Shown here one piece after another: positions 1-8,373 of a stretch of DNA of 64,000 nt (the stretch's first letter is position 1; each line of letters starts with the position of its first letter). The position numbers and the translations under genes were made by a program. This DNA is from Akkermansiaceae bacterium (GTDB lineage Bacteria; Verrucomicrobiota; Verrucomicrobiia; Verrucomicrobiales; Akkermansiaceae). The notes under the pieces were generated by a model, which made no database searches, was not told the DNA's origin, and saw only the letters and a list, made by a program, of their open reading frames with translations. The stretch covers positions 915,226 through 979,225 of the forward strand of contig CP059069.1 in assembly GCA_017798145.1 (NCBI GenBank), given 5' to 3'.

Positions 1-813
1 GAGGGCGTCCGTTTCCAATCCCACCTCGACGGCTCGAAAATGATGCTCACCCCCGAGCTTTCCATGGACATCCAGGCCGCCCTCGGCTCGGACATCGCCA
101 TGCTCTTCGACGAATGCCCGCCCTACCCCTGCGATGAGATCTATGCTGAAAAATCCCTCTCCCTGACCACCCGCTGGGCGAAGCGCTGCAAGGATTGGGT
201 TTCGGCAAACCAGCCGCTCACCGCCGGGAAACCGCAGCACCACTTCGGCATCGTCCAAGGCTCCATCTACGCCCACCTCCGCGAGCGATCCGCCAAGGAA
301 CTCGTCGCGCTCGGCTTCGACGGCTATGCGATCGGCGGCGTCTCCGTCGGCGAACCGGAGGAGGAGATGTTCCGCGCCATCGACAACACCGTCCCTTTCC
401 TCCCCGCCGACAAGCCCCGCTACGCCATGGGCCTTGGCACACCACCGCAGATCCTGGAAATGATCGGACGCGGCGTGGATATGTTCGATTGTGTCATGCC
501 GACGCGGATCGCCCGCCACGGGGTCGCCTTCACCCTGGACGGCCCCATCCACATCAAGAACCTCGTACACGCCACCGACCCGCGACCGCTCTGCGAATCG
601 AGCCACCCGCACGTCGCGAGGTTTTCCCGATCCTACATCCGGCACCTCTTCCGGGCGGGCGAAATCCTCGCTTTACGGTTGCTTTCCTTCCACAATCTGC
701 ATTTCTACCTGTCCCTCACAAGTCAGGCGCGCCTGGCCATCGGGGCGGGCACATACTCCGCCTTCAAGGAACAATTCACCAAACGCTACAACGCCAACCA
801 TACCGAACCATGA
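1..813 (+). CDS. tgt: Queuine/preQ1 tRNA-guanine transglycosylase (5'-truncated by window edge)
   Basis: The frame is open from base 1, so the true start lies upstream; 270 C-terminal residues are visible. The enzyme exchanges guanine at the wobble position of GUN anticodon tRNAs for preQ1. Family landmarks seen are HHFGIVQGS, the GGVSVGEP loop and GVDMFDCVMPTR, which carries the catalytic Asp. The region that normally holds the structural zinc site (CxCxxC, then His) reads PLCESSHPHVARFSRSY: by alignment to the E. coli enzyme all three zinc cysteines are replaced (Ser, Pro, Ala), while the His of FHNLH remains. The TGA stop overlaps the yajC start codon (ATGA), so the two are co-translated. 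A tgt-yajC-secDF order is common in bacteria. The identity is certain; whether the enzyme binds zinc is open. Confidence 0.95.
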   Translation, partial: EGVRFQSHLDGSKMMLTPELSMDIQAALGSDIAMLFDECPPYPCDEIYAEKSLSLTTRWAKRCKDWVSANQPLTAGKPQHHFGIVQGSIYAHLRERSAKELVALGFDGYAIGGVSVGEPEEEMFRAIDNTVPFLPADKPRYAMGLGTPPQILEMIGRGVDMFDCVMPTRIARHGVAFTLDGPIHIKNLVHATDPRPLCESSHPHVARFSRSYIRHLFRAGEILALRLLSFHNLHFYLSLTSQARLAIGAGTYSAFKEQFTKRYNANHTEP

Positions 814-1145
814 TTTCACTACCCAACATCCTCGCCGCAGCAGGCCAACCCGCACCCGGCGGACTCCAGGGCTTCCTCGGCAGCGGCATGATGCTCCCCA
901 TCCTCATGGTGGTGATGTTCTATTTCCTGCTCATCCGCCCCCAGCAGCGCCAGCGCAAGGAGCAGGCGGCACGCATCGCGTCCCTCGCCAGCGGCGCAAA
1001 GGTCATCACCACGGCAGGCCTCCACGGCATCGTCCACAACGTAAAGGAAAACACCGTCATGGTGAAAGTCGCGGAAGGAACCATCCTTGAGTTCGACAAG
1101 GCCGCCATCGCATCCGTCACCAAAAAGGAATCCAAGGAAGCCTAA
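810..1145 (+). CDS. yajC: Preprotein translocase subunit YajC
   Basis: A 111-residue protein of the normal YajC size. One membrane segment lies at about residues 25-42 (MMLPILMVVMFYFLLIRPQ), ending in the family signature FLLIRPQQRQRKE, followed by a small soluble domain (GAKVITTAGLHGIV). YajC associates with SecDF in the inner membrane and supports Sec-dependent export. The ATG overlaps the tgt stop codon, which fixes the start. secDF follows after 49 bases, matching the usual yajC-secD-secF cluster. Confidence 0.95.
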   Translation: MISLPNILAAAGQPAPGGLQGFLGSGMMLPILMVVMFYFLLIRPQQRQRKEQAARIASLASGAKVITTAGLHGIVHNVKENTVMVKVAEGTILEFDKAAIASVTKKESKEA

Positions 1146-1194
1146 GCGTTTTCCGGCCTGAAAACTGAAACCTTCCATCCAGAAAACTCACCCC

Positions 1195-3612
1195 ATGCTC
1201 GCCATCGTCTTTTTCAAGGATCCGCTCGTCCTATTCCTCACAGGCATCACACTCCTGTTCCTGTTCTTCTGGTATTTCGCCACGGAAATCGAGCGCAGGA
1301 AACGGAACGTCGGAACCCTCCTCATCATCGGTATCGCCGCGCTATGCTCGCTTGCCGTCTATGAGTCCGGACTCAAGGGCGGCATCGACATCGTCGGCGG
1401 ATCATCCTTCCACCTCCGCATCCAGCCAAAGGAAAACGAGCAGGGAGAAAAAATGCCGGTTACCACCGAACAGGTCGAGGAGGCGATGCGCGTCATCGGC
1501 GGGCGCCTCGATCCCATGGGGAAGACCGAACCCCTCATCACCCGCCAGGGCGATGACGGCATCCTTGTCCAGATGCCCGGCGTGGAAACCGAGGAATCAG
1601 AGGAAATCCGCAAGACCCTGGAAACCGTCGCAAAACTCGAACTGCGGGAAGTTTCCCCGAGGAACTCGGAACCCGGCGCCGATGGGAAACCCCTTGCCCA
1701 GCGCGTCCTTGACGGGGATGAGATCGTCCCGGGCTACCGCGCCTACGAACTCACCCAAAAGGACGACGATGGCAATGAGTTCACCACCCCCATCCTGCTG
1801 AACCGCCGCGCCGCCCTGGGTGGCTCGGACATCGTTTTCGCCACCCCCTCCCCTTCCCGTTCCGATGCCGTGGACATCACCCTCAACGGCGAGGGCACCG
1901 ACAAGATGATTGCCCTCACGCAGAACATGCGCCCGAACATCGACCGCATCGCCATCGTCCTTGATGGGGTCGTGCTCAGCGCCCCGGTCGTGCAGAGCGT
2001 CCCTCTCGGCAAGAACTTCGTAATCAACGGCCTGGACAAACCCGGCGAGACCAAGACCCTCGCCAACGCCCTGATGAATCCCCTGGAGAACCCTCTCGTG
2101 GTCGAGCAGGAAAGCAGGGTCTCGCCCACCCTCGGATCCGCCTTCGTGAAACAGGGCATTTTCTCCGGTCTTGCGGGACTCGCCGCCACCGCCCTGTTCA
2201 TCTTCATCTATTACCGCGTCGCCGGCCTTGTCGCCCTGGTGGCCCTTCTCATCAACTCCATCATACTTTTCGGCGTGATGGCCATGTTCGGCTTCACCTT
2301 CTCCCTTCCCGGCATCGCCGGCCTCATCCTCACCATCGGCATGGCCGTGGATGCGAACGTGATCATCTACGAACGGCTGCGCGAGGAAATCGAAAACGGG
2401 AAATCCCTCAAGAACGCCATTAGCACAGCCTACGAGAAAGCCTTTTCCTCCATCCTCGATGCGAACCTCACCACCCTGATCGCCTGCATCATCCTCATCG
2501 CCATGGCCAGCGGAAGCATCAAGGGCTTCGCCATCACGCTCACCATCGGCCTGGTCGCCTCGATGTTCTCCGCCATCCTCGGCACCCGCGTCCTTTTCCG
2601 CTGGGGCATCGACACAGGCCTGCTCCGAAAGCTCTCCTTCCTCAACCTGATCAAGTCTGCGAACTTCGATTTCCTCGGCAAAGCCAAGGCCTGCGCTGTC
2701 TTTTCCGGCATTCTTTTCGCCGTCTCCATCGCGACTTTCGCGGTGAAACGGGATGCCGCACTTGGCATCGACTTCACCGGCGGCACCGTGATCACCTTCC
2801 AGATCGGCGACAAGGAAGTGCCACTCGATGAGGTCAACGCCGCGCTGCAAACCGCCGATCTGACCCGCCAGGCTTTCCCACAGGAGCAGGTCATCCCCGG
2901 CAGCGGCAACCTCCTCACCGTGCGTGCCGACAGCGCGGATACCGACAAGATCATCGCGGCACTCCGCTCGGAAATGCCCCTCCTTGCCGAAATGGGGGAT
3001 GACGGCAAGCACCTCATCGCAGACCCCTCCATCGAGGAGGTTTCCGCATCGCTCGGGGGGAGTTTCCTCAGGGAGGCCATCATCGCCCTGAGCGTCGGCA
3101 TCATCGGCATCTTCGCCTACATCGTGTTGCGCTTCGAGTTCTCCTTCGCCGTAGGCGCGATCGTCGCCGTCCTCCACGACATACTCATCGCGGTAGGTGT
3201 GGTCGTCCTGATCGGCGAGCAGCTCACCCAAATCCATGTCGCGGCCATCCTGACCATCGCCGGCTACTCCATCAACGACACCATCATCGTCTTCGACCGC
3301 ATCCGCGAAACCGTCCTCATTCGCACCGGCGAAATCCGCGACGTGATGAATGATGCGATCAACCAGACCCTCTCTCGCACCATCCTGACCTCATCGACCA
3401 CGATCTTCACGGTCATCATCCTGGCAATCTTCGGCGGCGCAGCGCTGCGCGATTTCTCCATGACCATCCTCGTGGGACTCGGCATCGGAACATATTCCTC
3501 GATCTTCGTCGCCGCACCAATCGTCCTCTGGTGGTCTTCGCGCAAGGGCGGCAACCTCCGCAAGGACGTGTTGGCCACCACCCTCGCCGCAGAAACCATG
3601 AAAGCGGATTGA
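1195..3612 (+). CDS. secDF: Fused protein translocase subunit SecDF
   Basis: An 805-residue single-chain SecD-SecF fusion, the form known from several phyla including Bacteroidota and Verrucomicrobiota. An extra hydrophobic segment near residues 5-25 precedes the usual first SecD helix. The SecD half carries GIDIVGGSSFHLRI and, in its membrane part, DANVIIYERLREE. The SecF half starts near residue 495 with GIDFTGGTVITFQI and later has NDTIIVFDRIRE. Two blocks of five to six membrane helices alternate with two periplasmic domains (about 60-330 and 530-620). The protein uses the proton gradient to pull substrates out of SecYEG. It is the last gene of the tgt-yajC-secDF group and ends facing a convergent gene. 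Confidence 0.96.
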   Translation: MLAIVFFKDPLVLFLTGITLLFLFFWYFATEIERRKRNVGTLLIIGIAALCSLAVYESGLKGGIDIVGGSSFHLRIQPKENEQGEKMPVTTEQVEEAMRVIGGRLDPMGKTEPLITRQGDDGILVQMPGVETEESEEIRKTLETVAKLELREVSPRNSEPGADGKPLAQRVLDGDEIVPGYRAYELTQKDDDGNEFTTPILLNRRAALGGSDIVFATPSPSRSDAVDITLNGEGTDKMIALTQNMRPNIDRIAIVLDGVVLSAPVVQSVPLGKNFVINGLDKPGETKTLANALMNPLENPLVVEQESRVSPTLGSAFVKQGIFSGLAGLAATALFIFIYYRVAGLVALVALLINSIILFGVMAMFGFTFSLPGIAGLILTIGMAVDANVIIYERLREEIENGKSLKNAISTAYEKAFSSILDANLTTLIACIILIAMASGSIKGFAITLTIGLVASMFSAILGTRVLFRWGIDTGLLRKLSFLNLIKSANFDFLGKAKACAVFSGILFAVSIATFAVKRDAALGIDFTGGTVITFQIGDKEVPLDEVNAALQTADLTRQAFPQEQVIPGSGNLLTVRADSADTDKIIAALRSEMPLLAEMGDDGKHLIADPSIEEVSASLGGSFLREAIIALSVGIIGIFAYIVLRFEFSFAVGAIVAVLHDILIAVGVVVLIGEQLTQIHVAAILTIAGYSINDTIIVFDRIRETVLIRTGEIRDVMNDAINQTLSRTILTSSTTIFTVIILAIFGGAALRDFSMTILVGLGIGTYSSIFVAAPIVLWWSSRKGGNLRKDVLATTLAAETMKAD

Positions 3613-3632
3613 TCCGCTGCGATCGTTACCGT

Positions 3633-3669
3633 GAAAGCGCCAGGGCCCGGCTTGCGCGCCCTCGCTTTC
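3633..3669. terminator. Hairpin between convergent secDF and solute-binding protein genes
   Basis: GAAAGCG-cc-AGGGC pairs with GCCCT-CGCTTTC around a short loop, with a 2-base bulge, in the 86-base space where two genes converge. There is no clear T-tract on either side, so a bidirectional intrinsic terminator is plausible but not certain. Confidence 0.4.
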
Positions 3670-3698
3670 TCGGTTGAAACATCAAGCGACTGGGTGCC

Positions 3699-5162
3699 TC
3701 ACCTGCCCGCAGATGCCTCCGCCATGTCCCGCGCCTTGCGGTAGTTTGCACGGAATGCCTCGCCAAGCTCCTGCATCCGCTGTGCCTGCACCATGGAGTC
3801 CCTGCTATCAAGTCCCGGATCGCCCTGACCGGAGATGGAGTAAGAGACCATGGAAACATCAAGGAAAACGGCCAGCGCATCCTCCGGCATCCCCGCCGCA
3901 ATGATCGCCTGCCACGCCAGCTTCATCTCCTCGTGGGAGTCGATGCACATCGCCTTCACCAGCTGCCGCAAGGTGTTGAACACCCTGCCCGTCAGGGCGC
4001 GGTCGTAGGTGAAATTGCCATCGTCCTCATACGGATTGCCAGTGGGCATCGTTGTCAAGGGCAGGATATCGGACACATACATATCGCGTCGTATCGGCGT
4101 GCGGTGGAGGGCGCGCTCCAAGGGGCCGCCTGCGGTGCCGGGTTTCTGGAACCACAGCCGCTGCGCCTCACGGCTGAGGCAGAATTTCACGAATTCCTGC
4201 GCAATCTCCCCATTCGGGGCGCCTTTAAGCACCGCGATGGGATCCGCGCTCATTGTCGTCCCGCCCTTGGGGGCGATCCATACGACCCTTGGCTTGCCAT
4301 CCTTCGTCATGAGTTCATCCGCATAGCTTCTGCCATAGAAATCGATGCACATCCCCGCCGCCGCATTCCCCTGCCCCACATCGTGCGGGATCTTCGATGC
4401 ACTGTCGGTGAAGTAGCGGGCGTTTGCGGCCATGCGCTGGATCAACCGCAACCCTCCTTCCCAGCCCTCCTCGGCAGTCCTCCCTGCCACCATGGATTTC
4501 TGCATCTCGCCCTGGACCAATAGCTCAAACGTCCGCGCCACCGATCCGCTCTTCGTCGGATCCGCCAGTGCCAGGCTGCCCGCATACCTCTCATCCCCCA
4601 GATCCCGCCACTCCTTAGGGGCGGAAATCCCAAGCCGTTCCAGGAAATCCGGATTGTAGCAGATACCGAACTGCGACATGCAGGTCCCAACCCATACCCC
4701 GTCCTCCGCGTAATATCTCTCACCGGTGTACACTTCTGGAATCACGCCATTCGCCCCGAACAGCTCCGGTTGATCTGAAAAGACATCCAGCGGAACAAAT
4801 CTGCCGAGTTTCGCCTGACCCGCGAAATCCGGCTCTCCCCCTCCGAAAAACAGATCCACTCCTATCCCGTCTCGTCCCGTCTCCTCAGCCGCCTTGAAAC
4901 CCGCATCGATCACCATGCGTATCTCGGAAGTCCCGCCCGGCGTCCGCCAATCGACATAGATCGAGCGCCCCCTTTCCTTCTTCCACCAAGCAGCGAAGGC
5001 CTCGCCATACTCCTTGCGTATCGATTCATTGTGCGGGGAAAGGATCACCAGGCTGTCATCGGCGGATGCGGGCGATGCCGTTTCGCTCTCCCGTTTCATC
5101 ACCAGCGGCAGCGCGACGATCAGCCCGAGCAAACCGAGGATACCGATCAATCGCGCTTTCAT
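3699..5162 (-). CDS. Extracellular solute-binding protein, FbpA/family 1 type
   Basis: A 487-residue ABC-transporter-type substrate-binding protein. An N-terminal hydrophobic segment (about residues 5-22, LIGILGLLGLIVALPLVM) without a lipobox serves as signal peptide or membrane anchor. The mature part begins LVILSPHNESIRKEYGEAF, typical of iron(III)- or 2-aminoethylphosphonate-binding family-1 proteins. It continues with a GVDLFFGGGEPDF segment and a CMSQFGICYNPDFL hinge region. No permease or ATPase gene is adjacent, so its transporter partner, if any, is encoded elsewhere. It is convergent with secDF and separate from the ribF operon. The ligand cannot be read from the sequence; iron is only the commonest guess for this family. 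Confidence 0.8.
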   Translation of the reverse strand: MKARLIGILGLLGLIVALPLVMKRESETASPASADDSLVILSPHNESIRKEYGEAFAAWWKKERGRSIYVDWRTPGGTSEIRMVIDAGFKAAEETGRDGIGVDLFFGGGEPDFAGQAKLGRFVPLDVFSDQPELFGANGVIPEVYTGERYYAEDGVWVGTCMSQFGICYNPDFLERLGISAPKEWRDLGDERYAGSLALADPTKSGSVARTFELLVQGEMQKSMVAGRTAEEGWEGGLRLIQRMAANARYFTDSASKIPHDVGQGNAAAGMCIDFYGRSYADELMTKDGKPRVVWIAPKGGTTMSADPIAVLKGAPNGEIAQEFVKFCLSREAQRLWFQKPGTAGGPLERALHRTPIRRDMYVSDILPLTTMPTGNPYEDDGNFTYDRALTGRVFNTLRQLVKAMCIDSHEEMKLAWQAIIAAGMPEDALAVFLDVSMVSYSISGQGDPGLDSRDSMVQAQRMQELGEAFRANYRKARDMAEASAGR

Positions 5163-5253
5163 CCAGAGGAGCGAAAACCCACGAAGCCCTCATGGCAAGT
5201 GCCATCCGTCCGGTAGCGCCGATCCTGCCCGGTCCGCCCCACCACCGCTGAGA

Positions 5254-6150
5254 TCACCTCGCCGCCGCGACATCCAGCGCAATCTGTGCACGCAGCTCAT
5301 CGACCGACGCGAATTTCCTCTCTTCGCGCAGAAATTTCCCAAAACGAACTTTCAGAACGCTCCCATAAAGATCACCGGAAAACCCGAAAAGATGCACTTC
5401 CAGCAGCCGCTCGCCGCCGCCTACGGTCGGCCTGACCCCAAGGTTCGCCACCCCGCGGAGCCCTCCGCACTCCACCGCCCAGACGCCGTCCCGGGGCAGC
5501 TGCTGATCGCCCACACTGATGTTCGCTGTCGGGAAACCCAGCCCCCTGCCGAGCTTTCTCCCCTCGATGACCATACCCGACACCTCATAAGGACGCCCCA
5601 GCATTGTTTCGACCGCATCGAAATTCCCATCGCGCACCGCTTGGCGGATGCGGGTGCTGCTGATTCGTTCGCCATCCCACATGACGGGTGCCACCGCCTC
5701 AAGCTTGAAACCCAATTCCCCACCCATGCGGCGCAGCATCTCCACATCACCGAGCCGCTTGCTACCGAAGCGCCAATCCTCTCCGACCGCGATCGTGGCC
5801 ACATTCCCCGCACAGATGCCTCTCACGAAATGCTCTGCGGACGTCTTCGCGAACTCCTCGTCGAAGCGGATGACCAGCAGCCCGTCCACACCCAGCGCCC
5901 CCAGCACCTCCGCCTTGTCATCCAGCGTGGCCAGCAGCGAGGCCGGTGCTTTGCCCGGCGCGATCACCCGGATGGGGTGCGGCGAGAATGTCACCACAAA
6001 CGATTTCCCGCCACCCTCGCGGGCAGCCTCCACGGCACGCGAAATCACCGCCTGGTGCCCGGCATGAACCCCATCGAAAACCCCAAGCGCCAGATGCAGC
6101 GGGCCTTCAATCCCCGCCAGATCCCCAAGCTTATCGATGCGGGTTTGCAT
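5254..6150 (-). CDS. ribF: Bifunctional riboflavin kinase / FAD synthetase
   Basis: 298 residues, the normal length. The N-terminal FAD synthetase (nucleotidyltransferase) domain has the GVFDGVHAGH motif at about residues 23-32 and later VGEDWRFGSKRLGDV. The C-terminal flavokinase domain has LGRGLGFPTANI at about residue 205. It converts riboflavin to FMN and then FAD in the cytoplasm. It is last in the leftward operon nrnA-truB-ribF, starting 6 bases after the truB stop, an arrangement widely conserved in bacteria. The ATG start gives a family-typical N-terminus. Confidence 0.95.
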   Translation of the reverse strand: MQTRIDKLGDLAGIEGPLHLALGVFDGVHAGHQAVISRAVEAAREGGGKSFVVTFSPHPIRVIAPGKAPASLLATLDDKAEVLGALGVDGLLVIRFDEEFAKTSAEHFVRGICAGNVATIAVGEDWRFGSKRLGDVEMLRRMGGELGFKLEAVAPVMWDGERISSTRIRQAVRDGNFDAVETMLGRPYEVSGMVIEGRKLGRGLGFPTANISVGDQQLPRDGVWAVECGGLRGVANLGVRPTVGGGERLLEVHLFGFSGDLYGSVLKVRFGKFLREERKFASVDELRAQIALDVAAAR

Positions 6151-6156
6151 GGCTTT

Positions 6157-6891
6157 TCACGCCCCCCTCATCAGCGAGATCTCAGCGAGCGATATCAGTG
6201 CCTTCATCAGCACCTCCGGATCGGCCTCCTTGAGCTGTGCGACCGTCACGGAGCGATCCAGCGTGAATTTTCCGGAATTGGTCCGGCGCAACGCGCTCAG
6301 GTGGGCGCCGCAGCCGAGCTTCTCGCCGATGTCGTTTGCGTATGTCCTTACGTAAAAGCCCTTGGAACAATCCACACGGAAGTCGATCTCCGGAAGCGCG
6401 ATGCGCCTCACCTCATAGCCGGTGACACGCACGGGGCGCAGTTTGCGCTCCACTTCCTGCCCCTTGCGGGCGAGCTTGTAGAGTGGCACTCCGTCCATCT
6501 TGATCGCGGAAACCATGGGTGGCATCTGCTCGAAGTCACCGGTGAACGCATCGAACGCAGCCTTGATCTCCGCCTCCGTGTAATCGCCCACCTCCCGCGT
6601 TTCGAGAACCTCGCCCTGCCTGTCCTGGGTGCTGGTGCGCTCACCGAGGGTCAGCGTGCCCTCATAGACCTTGTCCTCGCTCATCAGCAGATCCTGGATC
6701 TTCGTCGCTCGTCCGATCACCAGCATCAGCAGCCCCGTCGCCATCGGATCGAGTGTGCCGCAGTGGCCGATCTTTTTCGTGTTCAGCGCGCGCCTGGCGA
6801 TGGCCACCACATCGTGCGAGGTCATGTCCGGGGCCTTGTCAACGAGCAGCACGCCGCTCGGCCCTGTGTATTCTTCCGGTTTGTTTCTCAT
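6157..6891 (-). CDS. truB: tRNA pseudouridine(55) synthase
   Basis: 244 residues. It contains SGVLLVDKAPDMTSHDVV near the N-terminus and the catalytic motif GHCGTLDPMATGLL, whose Asp is the pseudouridine synthase nucleophile. KGFYVRTYANDIGEKLG, the usual RNA-binding segment, follows. It makes pseudouridine 55 in the T-loop of most tRNAs. It is shorter than the roughly 300-residue proteins that carry a C-terminal PUA domain, so PUA appears absent. It is the middle gene of the nrnA-truB-ribF operon, 15 bases after nrnA. Confidence 0.95.
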   Translation of the reverse strand: MRNKPEEYTGPSGVLLVDKAPDMTSHDVVAIARRALNTKKIGHCGTLDPMATGLLMLVIGRATKIQDLLMSEDKVYEGTLTLGERTSTQDRQGEVLETREVGDYTEAEIKAAFDAFTGDFEQMPPMVSAIKMDGVPLYKLARKGQEVERKLRPVRVTGYEVRRIALPEIDFRVDCSKGFYVRTYANDIGEKLGCGAHLSALRRTNSGKFTLDRSVTVAQLKEADPEVLMKALISLAEISLMRGA

Positions 6892-6906
6892 CGTATCAAA
6901 AAAAAA

Positions 6907-7911
6907 TCAGGCCGCCGCCCCGAGAGCCTCGGAAAGGGCTGCGAGCACCTTGGTCTTCGCGTCTTCCAGCGGCCCGGCCATGCGGATGCCTGCGGCGAGT
7001 GCATGGCCTCCGCCACCGAATTGCAAGGCGACTTCGCAGACATTCACTCCCTTGTCCTTGGAACGCATGGATACGCGGATCTTGCCGCCCTCCAGCTCCT
7101 CGAAGAACGCGGCGACACGCACGCCTTTCACCCCGCGTATCAGATCGATCAAACCCTCGCTGTCATCCGGCTTCAGATTCAGATCCTTCCGGACGGCGTC
7201 CCGCAGCTCCCAGTGGGCGAGTTTCCCGTCTTCGGAAATCTCCAGCGTATTGAGCAGGGTGCGCATCAGCTCGATCTTGCGGAAAGGGCTGTTGTCGTAG
7301 GTGTCTGCGTTGATTTTCCCGACGTCCAGGCCACGGCGTATCAGGTCTGCCGCCATCTCATAGGTGGCGGCCGTCGTCGAACCATACTGGAAGGAACCGG
7401 TATCCGTGGAGACGGCGACGTAGACCGAGTCCCTTGTCTCATCCGGCAGCGGGTATCCGAGCGACTTGATCAGGTCATAGACGATCTGGCCTGTGGCCGG
7501 GCTGCCCGCATCGATGACATTGACATCTCCGTAGGCGGGATTGGAAATGTGATGGTCTATGTTCAGCCAGAGCTTCGCCTTGGATGCGGCGTGCAGGGTG
7601 GCATCGCCGAGCCTCGGCTTGGTCGCCGTGTCGAGGGCGATCGCACAATCCACATCCAGCGGCTCTGCGGGCGGGCGGCTCACCTTTTCCGATCCCCGCA
7701 GGAACTCCAGGCTCTCCGGCACTCCGTCCTCGTTCACCAGGAAAACGGTTTTCCCCATCGCCATGAGAGAAAATCCCAGCGCGATCTGGGAACCGATCGC
7801 ATCCCCGTCCGGGCGCACATGGCTCATGATGATGAAGCTGCCATGCGCGGCGATCACCTCGCCCACTTCGGCAAAGCCTTTGGCTCTCGTTGTTTCATCG
7901 GAATGTTTCAT
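6907..7911 (-). CDS. nrnA: DHH/DHHA1 phosphoesterase, NrnA type (nanoRNase/pAp phosphatase)
   Basis: 334 residues from the ATG at 7911. The frame stays open 138 bases further upstream, but that stretch has no family character, so MKHSDETT is taken as the start. The motifs are SHVRPDGDAIGSQIALG (DHH motif I), LNIDHHISNP (the DHH motif), VSTDTGSF, and GGGGHALAAG in the C-terminal DHHA1 domain. NrnA-type enzymes degrade very short oligoribonucleotides and dephosphorylate 3'-phosphoadenosine 5'-phosphate using Mn2+. It is first in the nrnA-truB-ribF operon, so its promoter must lie in the intergenic region at 7912-8373. The exact substrate preference is inferred from family and context. Confidence 0.92.
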   Translation of the reverse strand: MKHSDETTRAKGFAEVGEVIAAHGSFIIMSHVRPDGDAIGSQIALGFSLMAMGKTVFLVNEDGVPESLEFLRGSEKVSRPPAEPLDVDCAIALDTATKPRLGDATLHAASKAKLWLNIDHHISNPAYGDVNVIDAGSPATGQIVYDLIKSLGYPLPDETRDSVYVAVSTDTGSFQYGSTTAATYEMAADLIRRGLDVGKINADTYDNSPFRKIELMRTLLNTLEISEDGKLAHWELRDAVRKDLNLKPDDSEGLIDLIRGVKGVRVAAFFEELEGGKIRVSMRSKDKGVNVCEVALQFGGGGHALAAGIRMAGPLEDAKTKVLAALSEALGAAA

Positions 7912-8373
7912 GGCAGGTAGGCCCGGCCAGCCGGGGGCGGATTCTCCCCGGCGGCTCATGCGAAGCAAGGACAAACGGAACCTCACCGCATCGGTTTGAG
8001 ATGGCCGGGCTGGTTCGGCTTGATCGCCCTCCTCCTTCACCTCATCCACAAGTTATCCACATACCTTCCGGGGTCGGGAAAACGCCGGAAACCGGGATTC
8101 CCATCCATCCCACAGGAAGCAAAGAACACGCATACAAACCATCCACCCGAATGTGGACAACTTGCGAACAGCTCAGGAAAACCCTTTCGAACCGTCACCA
8201 TCCTTTTATTTTCAATCCGTTACAGAGATATCAACATCTTATTCACATCTCAATGACTGCGAACAAGTCCTGAGTGAACATGGGTATGAATCGACAAACG
8301 GGATTCCCCAAAAGCGCAGGGAACAAGCGCCACGGGCAACTTTCCACAAGTTATCCACATCGCGGGAAAACCC
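7912..8373. other. Intergenic region with DnaA-box cluster (candidate origin or DnaA-binding locus)
   Basis: This 462-base stretch has no supported gene. It contains TTATCCACA at 8053-8061 and 8351-8359, TTATTCACA at 8239-8247, and one-mismatch boxes TCATCCACA at 8042-8050 and TTGTCCACA (minus strand) at 8152-8160. The two outer sites sit in an identical 18-base direct repeat (8045-8062 and 8343-8360), each preceded by a second partial box 11 bases away. Bases around 8200-8255 are clearly AT-rich against the GC-rich surroundings. These are the components expected of oriC (box clusters plus an unwinding element), though neither dnaA nor dnaN is in the window. It also has to contain the nrnA promoter. 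Confidence 0.6.

Noticed and set aside
1597-3237. Long minus-strand open frame (546 codons) inside secDF.
   Set aside because: It is an antisense shadow of a certain gene; the translation is Asp/Gly/Glu-rich without motifs.
5014-7920. A stop-free plus-strand frame of about 968 codons opposite ribF, truB and nrnA.
   Set aside because: The three minus-strand genes are all in the same frame, and in GC-rich DNA the matching antisense frame stays open. Its translation is Arg/His/Pro-rich with no domain, while the three genes are certain.
8104-8165. Further DnaA boxes in the CATCCACC-like strings near 8104 and 8142.
   Set aside because: They have two or more mismatches to TTATNCACA, so they were not counted.
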